A DNA stretch of 64,000 bases. Source: Lineus longissimus. Lineage: Eukaryota; Nemertea; Pilidiophora; Heteronemertea; Lineidae. Both the position numbers and the translations under genes were made by a program. Of this stretch, positions 10,382 through 24,861 are shown in pieces. The stretch is taken from the NCBI RefSeq assembly GCF_910592395.1, contig NC_088309.1:26602599-26666598 (forward strand). Reading direction: 5' to 3'. The notes beneath the pieces are model-generated. The model was not told the DNA's origin and made no database searches. It worked only from the letters and a program-made list of their open reading frames with translations. Each line of letters opens with the position of its first letter. Position 1 is the first letter of the stretch.

Positions 10382-13300
10382 CTGAAAAGACAATTAGGCA
10401 AAATGATTAAAGGAGAGAAAAGAGAACTGGGCCTTAGATATATCTTTACATGTCTTTTGATGCAAGTGGAAAATGAGTTTAGCATACATCGCATCACAGA
10501 ACCAATGTAATTTGAATAAAATGTCCTTCTATTTTTGGAACCTCGGTTGTCTTGTAGTTCTTTTTGTCCCCACCGAAGGCTACATAAACGGAAGAGATAG
10601 AAAGTTAATGAAGACTGGTACTAACGTATATGGATAAAGATATGGCAGTAATGCCTAAAAACGACCTGTTTCCCATCACACAATTCTTAGACTTGCCGCG
10701 ATGTCAAAATGAATATCTGCATGTGCGTTGTCATGGGTTACAGAATGTTGTAGGCTTTAATCACCTAACAACAATGCATATTTCGAAACTAAATATGCAT
10801 TAGTTAAAAAAAGCTTTGATATTATGGTTTTTGAAGCATGCCATTAAAGTAAAATCTTCACAATACTAATACTGAATGAAAACCTTATCGCGAAATTCAT
10901 ATCGGATTTTTTATCGATAATCATTTCATCAGAAATGCGTAAACTGATGCGTGATAGTTTTTAAGATCGTGTATGAATTCCGGCACGGTAAAAAGATGCG
11001 AACTCTCACTTTGGGCTGAAGACAATCGTTACACAGATTTCGCAACAAAAACTGAGCGAACCGGGTATGATATTATAGAAATGGATCCATTTGATTAGAC
11101 GTGATCTTTGCGATGTTAGAAAAACTGATAACATATCACCTTTGCTGCGTCAGTTTATTAGAGAAAGAAACAAATGCTGAAGGCACTCGGCAGTATTACA
11201 TAATCATAAGGCAAGCTACGAGCAGTACGAGCAGTACAAAATATATATTTTCCTGGTTCATCGGGTATGGGCGGCAGACAAACAAACATACGGCAAACAT
11301 TATTGTATAGTTCTTTAAGAAATTGAGGTATTGGGCTGCGTAAATATGACAAAACCAAGCAGGATGTCAAAGTGATGAACATCTTAAGGAAATGTATCAC
11401 GCCGAATGTAATTTTAGCGTAGTACTGCTACTGTGAAGGTATAGAGGCAATATTGGACATTTCTTTATGCGGACACAAATAAAATAGTGGATGCGCCACA
11501 CCCTTCTAACGTTGAGGCCTATCCTCTTACACCGCATAATTACCATCATAAACAATATAGATGACTGCCTCAAGGCAAAAATAGTACAGGTGACCACATT
11601 TCATGCTCTTTCAGTATCACAATATGCGTTAAGAATTGATTGATGATGGTAATCTACGTTACTGGAGAAGTCTCACGCTCATTTCACAGTTATTTTCGTA
11701 AACAGAAGAAAGAAATTTGTATCGGTTATGTTTGTTATCAGTGAAACAATTTTCTACAGTTGGGAAAGTGATACCTGCGATTCCCTGATAGAGACTATTT
11801 CTGGCATCATAGTTGAGAAAGATTAACATCACCCAAATTGATATTCATGACAAGGTTCTGTAGCATGTTGAAACATCTTATTCAATTTTGATATTTTCAA
11901 AATTAGTACAAAGTTCAGGAAGAATGGTGATGAAATGCCCGCGTACATCTGTATTATATCAATAAATCAGGTGTTGCTCTTCCACAGTTGAACATTACCC
12001 TCACAAACCAAGAACATATCAATCAACCAGTCCTTTCTGTCTACAAGCTCAATTCGTATATCTGTACGATCTCTCATCAATATTGATTACAAGACATTCC
12101 TGCCTTGCACGACTAGTGCCTGCAGTGCAAACCTGAAATGTCTCCTAGAAAAATGTGCTAACATGTAGCCTATGTCAAGCCGGCAAATCAAATGACGGTG
12201 GACACTGTGATGTACCGAAACCCATGCTGATTTCCCAGAGCACATGATGAAAAAAATTCTTGAGCCAATATATCCAATTAATTAGAAGTCAGAAGCACGG
12301 AGAAGCGCTTAGAATAATTATTGTAGAACTCTAGCCTTTGCCCAATAAATCACTTGGTTGTGGATTACACTCTCATACATACTGACATCGTTACTAAAAA
12401 TTATGTGCTTTTCCATTAAGTAGTAAGTTCTTTGTCGTCGTATAGACCGTTATGTCTCGTTCCTTAATGATGGTAGTGTCCATATAAAACAGCGGTTTTG
12501 TTTGTAGGGCCACTGTTACTCTTGCAAAAAGCCAGTGTAATGGTCAAATGATCTCCAGAAACGTTTGATGGGCAAGGTTATTATATCTGTCTGAACTCCA
12601 CCCTATTTCAAAGTAGTGGAGTAATCAACTGTCCACAGAAGAGAATCCAAATAATTTTGTGACCATGCTCCAGTGATCACCATTTTCGTATCAGAATGTA
12701 CCTGCCATAACTTGTTACTCTGACGCCGTGATCAAAGGCAGGTCGTTATTATAAGTTTATAGTGGTCCAATGCCCAAGCGATTCCACCAACTTGAGACGA
12801 CGGTTCTTTTCTTCAATAATTTTCTGTGGGGAAAGTGTCAACAAATCCCTCACGGTTATTACCAGTCATGTGTATAAACAATTTGTTGTCTGATATTTCT
12901 TTCGGTTAGGTTCATCTGAATATCTTGTGGTTAGTGTATTAGAGGAAAATGTGCCTCTATCGTCAAAGCATATCATTTCGTTATATTGAAAAAAAACAAC
13001 AACAAAAACGAACTTCGCCTTCTTTTCCACTATATGTATCTGAACATTATTTGGTGAAAACTGGAAGACATCCTTTGAAAATCATATTGACAAGTTGCGA
13101 CAGTAATGACATTTTGGTGTCTTTGTAAATGTCTTTTGCAACCCAAAGACCTGTTATCCGCATATACTAGTAACAAAACACAGAGTGCACGAAAACACAG
13201 CGTCTAATTGATGGAAGAAAAATGTAATTCAATGAGCGTGAGCCCTGCAAGGGATCCAAATGTGTAATATTGGCTCACAGCAGGCCAAATGACAATCAGT

Positions 13301-16300
13301 CTAGTGTGAATGGAGAATTTGGAAGACTGATGACATACCACGGGGTCAATCATGACTGAAAGCATACGTAGAATCAAGTGAGACAGATTTGCTTTCTTCG
13401 GAAGAAATCGCCTTTTGCGTGCTAAAAGGCCACCATGATCCATTATGTATGGTTGACCAACATCTTTTAAGCCATTTTGACGTTTTGACAATATCATATA
13501 AAAAGTGTGATGGATTGACCTTTCATTGAAATCATATATTTCATTGACTGGTTGGATGACTGGTTAGACTTGACTTTGATGTGCATGTTAATATCAATAT
13601 GGTATCAGCATGTACTGGGGATGGGGCATAAATCAGATATACGATAAAAAGGTGTCGTGAATCGAGCTGTGAATGTACCTAAATATGACAAAGGCAAACT
13701 ACAAACGACTTTATAAGCATTGGTCCATATTCTTTAGGTTCCAGGGCCCAAATGTTCTATGATTTTGAGTTTCTCAATTGTTCAGTTGACTTTAACAACG
13801 TCATTCTGATAAGCGGAATAATATTTCAAAATCAAGTTATAGCTAATCACTCATCTGCATTGGTTGTGATATAGATAGATCGAAATTAAAGGAAAAAAGT
13901 TAGTGATAATTTATTTGGCACCAAAAAAACACGAAACCCGGTGTTACATAGGCTGGATAAGAATACCAGCCGCTGTGGACGTGGATCTAAATGAAATACA
14001 TTTGTATGGCTTAGAAATAAATTACTCTAACCTCAAGATATATACATCACCAATTTTGTCCGAGAATGTTCGTAGTGTGCGTGCTGATAATATTATAATC
14101 TGCATGCGCTATGCATACCCTTATTGGAGACATAATTTTTTTTCGTCAATCCGCCCAGGCCATCTGGCTATTGTGAAGCAGGCGGTTATATCAGATAACT
14201 AGAGAAAAAAATCCAACACGGTTACTGATGCATGTTCTGATGAATTACAGGCTGTGTGTCATATCCTCTGGGAAACAAGGTGTTTTTGTATTTTGGTGTT
14301 TTATGGATTAAGTTATTGTCTAAAAGAGTTGTGTGATGTGCGTCTTAGTTGCACCATGTCTATATTGAAGTAACAAAGATGACTGCGCTACGCCCATTCG
14401 ATTGTACGCCCGTACGGACAGAAACTTTCCCATATGGATGGTTGGTTTTGAGACTAATCAGTCTGAAATATGGTTTTTTTTTTAGAGAAAGCAGCGTCAA
14501 AGTTTCATTTCTGTTGACGATAATATCATACCTAAGCGTTTCCGGCCATGCTGGCGTATATTCGTGTGGAGTTATTTCAACGATATTACATGTATTGCGT
14601 CCCACACAGTTACAAACTACAAGTATTCAGAAATATCTACGGTATACTACATGACGAGCTGGGACTCCCACAGCATGAACAGAAAGGTTACTCGAAATTC
14701 ATCAACTCTGCCAAAGCCAGCGCACCTACGGACATTAAGTCCATCATCGGTTGTGATTACTCCCGGGAAATTCCGTGCGATAGATTTGTGGCGTTTGTCA
14801 TGTATGCCACATCGCCTTGCCTCACTCCCAACTCAAGCTGTCTCCTGGGGAACTCTAGCAAACCCAAACTGCTGATGAGTTTGTTGTCAGCCTATTGAAT
14901 AAACCGCAGAACTCCAAGAGGCTGGTAAGGGTTGTTGGATAATCTGTGTGGCGACACATTGGATACAAATGTTACATGTAAAGCTTGAAGCATTTACAAG
15001 TTGTCGTCGAGGTGTTTTGTTTGATACCACGTATTGTCTAGAATGCAATAAAATTGAGTCAAGCTAGAAATTAACTCGCCGCAATATAATCCATTGAGCA
15101 ACTAAAGCTCCGGTCCTATATCCATCTCAGTCATGTGACTCCTACTATCAGTCAGCTGATGTCCACAGAACGACTCTCTTCCTGTCGGTGAATTATTTAT
15201 GCCTACGCCCCATCTATAAATGCTTCATCGTCATGATGCAATTAGCCGCACATTTGGTGATAGAAAAGACTAGCTGCTTGCTGACTGTTAACGAAGGACA
15301 CTACGATTGTGAGCGTCACATCGCATTATGGAAAGGTGTAGCATTGCTTGTCTGCTAGATCACATCACCTCTCAAGTCCTCGCCCGGAGAAGAGCTTTGC
15401 CTAGTTGGCGTTCCCATGTTTGTACCTTATCACTGCTGCATAATGAGGCGGAATCAGTGCTCTTTTCCTCCCGACAAGTCTCGTCGCAATTTGTCATCTT
15501 ATAGGGAGATAAAAATGAAATATCAGATGCTGTGCCCGAGTCCGGATTATCGTTTTACCATCATTCTATGATTTATGGTATATATACGGTACCGCAATCG
15601 CGGCGAATTGACAGACTCAATTAAACTATGATCCGTCCATGTACAGTATTGCAGACGGCTGACTCCGTTGGCAGTAGGTCTGTTTTCTTGTTCATGGAAT
15701 AGTTACATCTCACATACCAAACGAAATTGTGCACATATGATGATGCACCTCACATTCGCTGCGGTTGGTACCAACAACTCCAGAACGGACTCTCAGCTGG
15801 ACTCGGTTCCTTGTGACTGTAACTGATCCACTATTGAACAATTAGCATTGATCGTGTGTGTGTCGGGGATCAATAGCACTAACAACCACTTGCTCGCCAT
15901 TATCATACCTGTAATACGTGCTCAAGCAGTCGCTCCTGCATTGGACCAATTCTTCACTGCCCTTTTACGACAAGGCTTGATAAGACTGGAACATGATTGG
16001 AAAGGGTCACTTCTTCGATTGATCGAGATGTGGGGTTGACCTCTTAGGACAGGTCAGGTAGCTAGCCCAAAAGGCACTTCAGGCAAACTTAATGATTCAC
16101 TGTGTATAGATCGGCCAGTTTTTGTAATGGCACAACTCTGCAAGTGCCTGTCAGGACAAAAACGTGACCATAACAATAACGCAACTTCATAGTCTGCAGC
16201 TAGATTGAACGAATCGAGTTTTTGTGACTTGACTGATCTTAAGCGTTCAGGATTAGCACTAATACAGCCGAGCATCCAGGCTGCTGTTCTACTGAAGATC

Positions 16301-17181
16301 GCAACACGATAGTTTTATTGTTACCAGTGGTCAGTAGTCGTGGACGTAGCGCTTTTAGTGCCAGGATCTAATATGACGTCGATCCTGACTACAGTATCTT
16401 TGTTTAGTTGGCGGTCTTACGGCACCATATACATGACACAATGCATCTCAAGACATGCTAAGAATGCTTGAAATACCTTTGGCTGGTCTGACTACCTCCT
16501 ATTAGATCTATAGCTCTCAGGTTCCTTGACAAGTGCTGTTATGTATAAATCAGTAATGTACAGTAGTGTGAACGACCCTTCAGAAAATTGTGTCTGAGAT
16601 GGTGGTAAGGTTATAACCGTGATCCAATGCCAATTGAAGAATGGCTCTTGGAGGCACGCAAGGAACATGTTAGAGCTGGTGACTGACTGAGAGCAGCAAT
16701 CACTAAGATTATGAAAGGATAAATCGTCGATTCGTCGATGATGAAGACTTGCTGCTTATGTTATGAGAATTGCGTTGAGGGGCCAAATTTGTATGATTGG
16801 ACTTCTATGGCCTGGTTGGCAACATTCTGACAGCACCGTTTGCGTTTGCTTTGAAATAGAGTCTCATTGGATAGTGACAAAATCATCTTGCTGCAGGTCA
16901 CTCTTGGACTTTACCTCACCAATGACGGGAGTCAGTATGCAATTAGATAACGACTTTGATATGAGGCCTGAATAACCAGCAACCCGAGTGGGTAAACAGA
17001 CAGGTCTTCAATTCGACTGAGGTTAATTACTTGTAAACATGTCTACCCTAGGGGAGTAGATAGGGTTGAATTTAGTATGCATATGTTGAGCCGACCACAA
17101 TATTGATAAAAGTGATGAGGTCTAAATCCTCCAGAGTTAACCCAAATATTGATCGGATGGCTCCAGTTAGCCACCAAGGTG

Positions 17182-17340
17182 TTATCTGGGATTATCTGAT
17201 GTATCTGTGATGTCCGAGGAGGATGAAGATTCTATCTTGTGATAACTCAGAAGTGTTGTGGCGGTGTCCGCTCCGAGGATACCACAGACTGCAACAAATG
17301 GTGTACTACGGTGTAGGGGCTTCACTTCCAAACTTATCTC
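17182..17340 (-). CDS. Candidate terminal exon, Ser-rich tail
   Basis: Fifty-two codons and a stop after GTTAGTGGTGTTCAG|GAG (phase 0). The peptide has a hydrophobic middle (FVAVCGILGADTATTLL) followed by a Ser/Asp/Thr tail (KIESSSSSDITDTSDNPR) resembling a receptor cytoplasmic end. Synonymous variety in the Ser run (TCT, TCA, TCC, TCC, TCG) argues against a simple repeat. No poly(A) signal is obvious just downstream and no upstream exon is assigned. Confidence 0.22.
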   Translation of the reverse strand, partial: EISLEVKPLHRSTPFVAVCGILGADTATTLLSYHKIESSSSSDITDTSDNPR

Positions 17341-19089
17341 CTGAACACCACTAACACTACTCATTGCACAGCCTTACAAGCTATGAGTCGTGACTGAAAA
17401 TTGGTCTGCTTAAGCTTAACTAATTCCTGCATGATGAACTTCATGTATTACATGTACATGTATAATCCGCATCGTTTTTTGATAGAATTTACAACTTATA
17501 TTTCAACCAATGAAGAAGAGACAAGCGCTCTTGGCATATGGCGCTTAGTTCAAGTTTCGTTCTCAAGGTCTTTTCTGGTAAATTGTATTCAGTACAAAGC
17601 AGTATTGATGACCAATGATCGCAGCTGGTCGCGGAGCTCATTCCCGCCAAATTGTAAATGATAGCGAAGAAAAGCAGGGCCATGGCCAAGCGTCTTATTA
17701 GTAAAGGTCATTCCTTCGAGCCATTTGCAACCAGAAACCACTCGTCGGTTACAGTATTGCCAATTCATGTCCAATATCAGCTAATCTTGGCTGTAGAGTA
17801 TTGTTCTAGCTCAGCCTTGGTCTATAATGATGCAGACAGAACCTCTACATCCCTGGGTCAGAGTACTACAGACATAATTGCCGCCTAATGAGGGCGGGGA
17901 CCATGGTACTCGGGGGAAAAATGTCATTTGGCCACATGCTACGAGGGCTAGATGGTACATAATGTGTCGTTAGTAAGGGCCAGTGGCCAATATTAGATGA
18001 TAGACCGTTACCTTCTGATATTGACTGGATGGTACCTTAAACGGTATGAAGAAACCCCAGGTTGGGAATAACGGTGTTAAAATTATATGGTACACGGAAG
18101 GTCTCGAGCTGAGCACTTTGAGTCCAAGCCATGCACCAACAAAAAGGGGTGGCACCTTTTGAATGGGGGACATTCGCTGCTTTTACACCTATCTGTGCGG
18201 ATGTACCAACATGATGCTAACCAGTCTCTATTGACCAATCACAGTCGTACCCATATATCTAAATAACTCTCCTATTCATCAGCTGCAGCAAGCAACACAT
18301 GTCAGACCAGCTACGCACTAGATATAATTGACTCGATTCTGATGCCATCGGGCGGAAACTTTCATCGTCTGTTGAATGGGTGTTCATTTCTCAACTGAAT
18401 ACCAAGTGAACACTTGGAGGATAGCCTCGATAACATTCTGTCCATCAGAAAAGCAAGATTAGTCTAAATGTCAAATGCGATTTTCACGGATCAATAGAGA
18501 ACAGTGTTGTCAAGTGACCGGAGTCTAGTACTTGAAGAGAGCGGTATCAGCGATCATCTGGCGGCGTTTGATTATTCCTGCTGGAATTGATGGATTTCTT
18601 CGATTTTCCCACCGACCGAACAAAGGGATGCTTTTGGTTGTCGTTTCATGCGCGCTAGGGCATTCAGAGAGTTGATAAGGATAAGAACTACCTTAACCTC
18701 AAATGGCTTTAAAAAGTTCGGAAGCGATTTATTTGCCGAAGTTATTTGCCGACAATATTCTTTTGAATTCAAGCTAATGACCAGCCCCAAGTTACAGAAC
18801 TTGCGCGATCTCAATACTCTATTTTTACTCCACAAGTGTCAAGTGCGAGCCGATATTTTGCATTGTTGTGCTATCGCGAATAGATTCATGATGTAATCAG
18901 CTGACACAGTCACAAGATACATGAAACAAACAAAAAATCGTTTCATTCGGATTTCGGATTTTAATTAATGCGTTCAACATGTTCAAGACTGGTGTGCACA
19001 CTTCGATAGTATTTATATCAGACGGATTATGATGAGCAGTGAAGGCTGACCCTGTTATTATTGTCTGGTTGTCTTTAATAATAGGTGTG

Positions 19090-19445
19090 CCAGTCTTTGG
19101 TAGAAGGGAACAGGTGACATATCATATAACGTGTTATTATAAGCAAGAAGATTGTTCAAGAGCTCGTGATATGGGTGTTGCCGAAATTGCATGTCAAATT
19201 ATGTAATATACTACATACTAGATTGTTTTAAAGTCATAAGTATCGGTCAAGTGTCGGTCAATCATTTGCAGCAAAGTTGGTAAAATGACAAGCATGTAAA
19301 TTGGATAAACCTGTTCCAATCTTTGGTAGAATGAAATAAACTGTACGTGTAAGAGGTGCAGTGAGGAAATTATGAAGAATACCTTTTCATATAATTTACT
19401 GAGAGATCGTTCTGATATGGGCGTTGCCAACATCGCCTGTCAAAC
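19090..19445. repeat. Diverged direct duplication, unit about 110-130 bp
   Basis: Copies at 19090-19200 and 19316-19445 share CCARTCTTTGGTAGAA at the start and TGATATGGGYGTTGCC followed by TGTCAAA at the end, offset about 226 bp. The last part translates as DMGVAEIACQ in one copy and DMGVANIACQ in the other, and most differences there are in third positions, but flanking frames have stops. Confidence 0.55.
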
Positions 19446-21031
19446 AAGTATTGATTTGAAATTTTGATTATCCAGTTTCGGTCAAAGATTCAAATGTCGA
19501 ATGACTTTAGTAGGATCTTCTGCGTTCGTTGCATCACGTTGAAACAAATTGTGTCATGCAGCTCATCTCTATCCGTCTATGGTAATTAGTCGTACATGCA
19601 ATATGCAGTCTCAATGAAAGCGTCAGCAGATCGAAGAACTTCATCATCTGCTTAGTATGATGTCCATGAAGTTATTATCATGATTTGAGAGTAATCGAAA
19701 GACTGAAAGTGTAGTTGAAATATCTTTTTCCAAAACATATTTTCTCTATTGGTTGATCCATTAGATTTGTTTCTTTGAATCGAGTTAAGGTAATTTTCAT
19801 TAAAAACCGGTCGGCGCTTTCAGCTTGTAAGTGTATTTTCCTTAAAAGCCATTTTACTTAAGCTGAAGTGCCTTTCAGGTAACTGATAGATTAATCCTTC
19901 CATGCAGAGAACTACCCATTTAAGAGACTTTTTCCTTCAGCAGTCAAGGTTTTTAATGTTTGCCCAGGCAATGACATGATGTGCTCTTGTAGATCGAGCA
20001 TGAACATGAACAAAAATCGATTGAATTCCCCGGTAAATTATTTAGACGTCGTCGCAAAATGCGCAATCGAGATCCATGGTTTATTTCCAAGGAGAAAATA
20101 GCGATTTCAGAAATAAACACCATTTGTTTATAAAAAATGCAGTCGAGCTCGCGCAGTTCTCGTGAGAGCTCCTTAATTCCTCAGTGAATATAAGTGTCAT
20201 TTTTATGTATTATTTCCTGCTTATTTCAAAACCTTCAAGGCTTTTTCGCTCGTTTGCAGGGTGATCACGCATCCCACTCGATGTTTTTGTTTTAATCCGA
20301 CATTAATTACATTTGAGTATCGCGTAAAAGGTTTAATCAAAAACGCGGCATTGAGGAAGATGGAGCGAAATTTGATACTTTCTGTATGCCTGCCCTGTTA
20401 TTTTGTGTTACAGAGATGCATATTTCTGTCAAACATCATCTTAGGATGACACATTTGTGATAGGTTGACACATTTGCACCGTACTAGAGTATAAAACGCT
20501 AGTCCTTTTTGATAGATTTTTTAGTTGCTCAGTTTGTTCCTTGGAAAATCCCCTGAATCAGAAAACTCGATCGATACGTCAATACGGCAATTTCGACATT
20601 GATTAAATTTTCATGCTCCCTATTTCAGCAGTATTTAAAAGAAGATATTGATTGAAAGAATCAGTTGCTTTTATTTTGAGTATATTGCCGATTTCAGTTG
20701 ATCTATGCCAGTCGATCCATTTGGCTTGTCTGTCTTCGAATCTAAGATTTGATATATCAGTTTGCGATGGAGGCAGGTGACCGTCGTCCGTATGTTTAAT
20801 CCGTCAATTAGTAAAAAGTCACTGCTAAATAACCTAACTGGGATACCATATGCACCAGCTAGTGGCTTGGCTTATTGGGAAAGGAAGTGCAGATCAACTT
20901 CCCGTCTTCCACCAGCAGCTGCCTTGAATACAAGGCTAGGACACACAGTTTTAGCTTGGAGACATATTAAAGGCTGTGTAATTTATTTCTTGATTGTGTG
21001 GATGACAACCTTTTTGAACAGTTGTTTTCCA

Positions 21032-21057
21032 CTTCGAATTCACTTATGAATTCGAAG
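21032..21057. repeat. Perfect 11-bp hairpin
   Basis: CTTCGAATTCA, loop CTTA, then TGAATTCGAAG: a perfect inverted repeat of 11 bp arms with a 4-base loop. Confidence 0.7.
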
Positions 21058-22159
21058 AGAAAATTGGTTGATCATTGGTTGCGCGAGTGACCTCTCGTCA
21101 TCCAGCATCAAGCTCGTGTATCCACCTGACCATTGAAGTAGAATCACTGCGGAAATAATATTTCGCCCCAGAAACATTATTAGTCATGCCAACTGCAAAA
21201 AGGTCAGTTCCATACCATAATTCTATGGTTTGCATATCACGGAAATGACGACCTCTGATTTCACCGTGCAGATCCTTTTTCAGCGGGTTTGACGATCGCT
21301 GTATTGAACAACCCGATACTGCATGGTTTCAGCAAAACCTTTTACCAGATAAGTCACCCTGACACAATGGTCAGATTGACACTCTATCTGTATGGCATGA
21401 TCTATCTGACCAGGCATCCTTCGTGCAACATAATATGACTTGATTGAAGAATAAAACGACTTAGCGAATGTTGCAAGACGTTCGGATGAAGGATGAAAGT
21501 ATGACTCAGGTATTGACCAGTGTGTGAGCATCCCCTTTCTTGCAAGTCAAAGCAATGCTTTCAAATGCTTCCCGTTAACATATACAACCCCCATGAATGT
21601 AAGAGACAATGATCTATTTGCTGTTAGTTATAATGTAGTAGAGAAAAGAATGGATTGAACTCTCCAAAAAATGTACGCCTTCGGCTTTTTCGATTTTACT
21701 TTATATAACCTTATAATATTAGACACAACCTAAGGCATCTGGAACGACGCATCCCACTGTATGCCGGGTCTAAGTATAAAGTAGCATGGTTAATTGTTTA
21801 CCCTAAATATTGTAACAGTATCCCCTTAAAGTTTCACAGTGATTAAACTTTCGTTTAGCGTGCCATTTCATTTTGCCTTATCTGATCATATGAAAATTGA
21901 AACTGTCAGATTCCATTGCAGAAAATAAAGAGCCGTGATAGTGTTGTCTTGATAAAAGTAATGGATTATCATTAGCCAATTTAAATTCAATTTCACAACG
22001 GGCTTGTCACCTTACGCTGGTCCGAGGCGAGTGATCAGTCATTGATCTGAAAGGTGAAACACTTAAGAGATCTGCATCTGATAAAGACTGGTAACATAAT
22101 TGGTGACTGGTGACATAACTTGAATATCTCGTTAGTGTCAAAAACGTAACAAGATGATC

Positions 22160-22191
22160 CCCACCACCACCACCACCACCACAACAACAAC
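22160..22191. repeat. (CCA)n / (CAA)n microsatellite
   Basis: About seven CCA/CAC units followed by three CAA units. Open frames across it (polyvaline on the minus strand) are artefacts of the repeat. Confidence 0.9.
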
Positions 22192-22742
22192 CTCCTCCAT
22201 TTTCGCTACGGCAGCCACCAAGACAATGTCATATAGCGATCTTTCATCTCCAGGCAATTGACTTGGGCTATTTGCCCTGTTGCGATCGCACCTAATCCCC
22301 CAATCCCCCAAGCAACCAGGATCATGACTAGGTAGCGAAAAGTCATTACTGCTTGATACCAGGATCCAATCCACTTTCTTCTGTATTGGCTACGATTGTA
22401 CTGGATAATATACTCATTCATTGATTCCCTGCTACTTTAGATTTATGTCAGTCGCCATCTGAATACTAACAAAAGAGAAAGAGTAGTTGTGGTGGGAGTT
22501 TTTCTGATACTAGATTGGAATCTATGCAATCGGTGGTTTTAACAAATTGTGTGGCCTAGCCGATGGTCAAGACGAAATGTCCGTAGACTTGAGCTGAATA
22601 GAAAACTGTTCCAGTTTTACGATTCCTTGCCAGCACATATGTTGCGCTAAGTTTTTTTAAACCAATTGGCAACAGAATTAGACATCCTGCACTTGATGGT
22701 AGTTAAGATGATTAGTTTCTGTTTTTGATGTATCGGCTTCCT

Positions 22743-22788
22743 CTTACTACTTAGAGCAAGACATATATGTCTTGCTCTAAGTAGTAAG
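22743..22788. repeat. Perfect 46-bp palindrome
   Basis: CTTACTACTTAGAGCAAGAC followed by ATA, then the exact reverse complement with no loop, centred between 22765 and 22766. All 23 base pairs match. Perfect loopless palindromes of this length are unstable in cloning and replication. Confidence 0.85.
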
Positions 22789-24825
22789 GTTCTCTGCTCT
22801 AAAGTGCAGTCGAAATAATGTTAAAAACGATCTTAATCCAAATGTCTGTTTTATCTCCCCTTTTTCAATTATTGATTTGACTCGGGTGCTAGAAGACAAA
22901 AAGAGGAATTCCAGTCCCCTTGACACTGACCTGTCCTAAATAAAGCTTCCTGCTACTGAATATTGGCTCCGGGCTTATCTAGGGAAAATCATATCTTGAA
23001 GCAAACCTATACGTAAGTGTATGATCATAAGTATATTCTTGCTTAAAGATATGTTTTTGTTTCTTAGCAGCAGTTGAGCATCGGTATATACTAAGGTTCT
23101 TGAGGAAAACAGTTTAATGGTTTTTTTGGGGTACACTTGTTCAAGATGCACTTTTCCAAGGTGACCGTGAGTTTTTCGCAAGTTTCATTTTCACAGGTTG
23201 CTCTTCCCTGTTGAGGACTTTTAATGTCAACCTTCCCATTCTTTTCATGATATCATTTGCTCTGTAGCTCAGACATTTTGTTGGCAACCCATTATCTCTG
23301 CTACTTCGGCAACTCTCTGTAAATAACGAAGTTGATTTTTCACTTAATCTGATAATTGATGGGTTGAGAGATAAAGTGCACACCATTCTGATTCTCGACT
23401 TTATTTACTTGTTGGGTCTGGGAATCCCAGGCATGTCAGTAGTATCGTTTGTCACCATGATTGTTTGAATCGTCGTCCTGGATTGGTATAATCAAGACGT
23501 TTATAGTTTAGCATCTGATTCGTTTGATTGCTTCTTTATGCGGATGTTTCGCATGTGGGTAATTTCGCTGGTTTATGAGAAGACGGACCAATTGATGGTC
23601 AAATCGACATTGCTGTGCGTAGTGTCCCAGCCCTAGTATGAATATGTAAGACTGCTGATCCATTGGCTGTTCGCTTGTGGCATTATTCCTGCTTAAAAGC
23701 AAATTTTTATCCGATATAGTATGTTTAATAGTAGGTCGTTGAGCTTGTGTTCCAGTTTCAGTATCAATCCGCAACACGCAAAAAAGACGCAGCCAGATGA
23801 TTGCTAAAAAACCCTATTTCCAATTTACATTTTCGTCATGATGAAATTAGTTGGTTTTTTTCCCTGTGGTGCCTACTCCACACAAGTAAAGAATTGCGGA
23901 GTGACAGAGACAGTTTTCTGTCTCATTCACGCATCAACTGGTTGTTATCAGATCATTCTGGAATCAGGCTGACAGTTCAATCCGTTGATTCAACAGATTG
24001 GCCAACCAAGATTGATTATCAACATGTTGTTATTGGAATTTTCATAGTATGCAACGTGATGTGGCATGTTAGAATGGCTATTTGGTGGGAACGTTCAGTC
24101 GTGGTTGTTGTACAGTCTCTTTTATGGCCTATTTGATATCCTATAGAAATGCAGTGTCACAACCACATTCACATCATTACATGCTTTGTTTCCGTAGGTG
24201 AAGTCTTCAGGTTTTCTTCAATCTTCTCATTTTCAAACCCTGCAGATAGGCTTATTTGTCTTCCACGATCCATAGAAAAATGGACCAGCAGGCTTTCAGC
24301 AAATGTCAAAACATTTCATCAGTTTTTCAACCTTTTTATGATATTGTTCATAACCATTGTCATATGTTTGCGCCTATCATGCTATTCTGACATCCCCGCC
24401 GCTGGAGAGTATTGCCAATCTGTAGCCACCAAAATCTTTCATACAGGCGTCGTGTAAAAAATGATCGAAAAGGATTAGGCCAGACAGTATATGAAGACAA
24501 CAATGGCGCCAGTGAAATTTCATTTCCGTGCCAATTTCCTCTGGATTAGGACAGTTCCTTGCTATGGTAAGCAATATACGCATCAAGGATTAACGCGGTT
24601 TCTGGTAGGATGTATGGGGATTGACTGATCGGGCTTACGAGTAGCATATTTACGTTGCGTTTACAGAAGCATTGAAATCAATGAAGTTCGATTACATTTT
24701 GAAGTTTTAAGTAAATCTTTATCTTACAGTGGTCACAGACGAGTATGATATCTTTCTAAGACGGATCAAATCTAAGTGTTTTGTTATTAATCCGGAAAAA
24801 GCTAAAAGGAAAAGTGTTACATGAA

Positions 24826-24861
24826 ATGAATTGAATTGAATTTACATTTACATTTACATTT
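24826..24861. repeat. (GAATT)n (TTTACA)n tandem repeat
   Basis: Short runs of GAATT and then TTTACATTTACATTTACATT; a minor compound microsatellite. Confidence 0.8.

Noticed and set aside
14349-14898. Overlapping ORFs on both strands, one plus frame containing HAGVYSCGV, which mimics an Ig F-strand.
   Set aside because: No B-strand Cys or core Trp at the right distance, several frames open at once, no convincing splice sites. The Ig resemblance is probably chance.
22138-22421. Minus-strand ORFs with polyvaline.
   Set aside because: Created by the CCA/CAA microsatellite.
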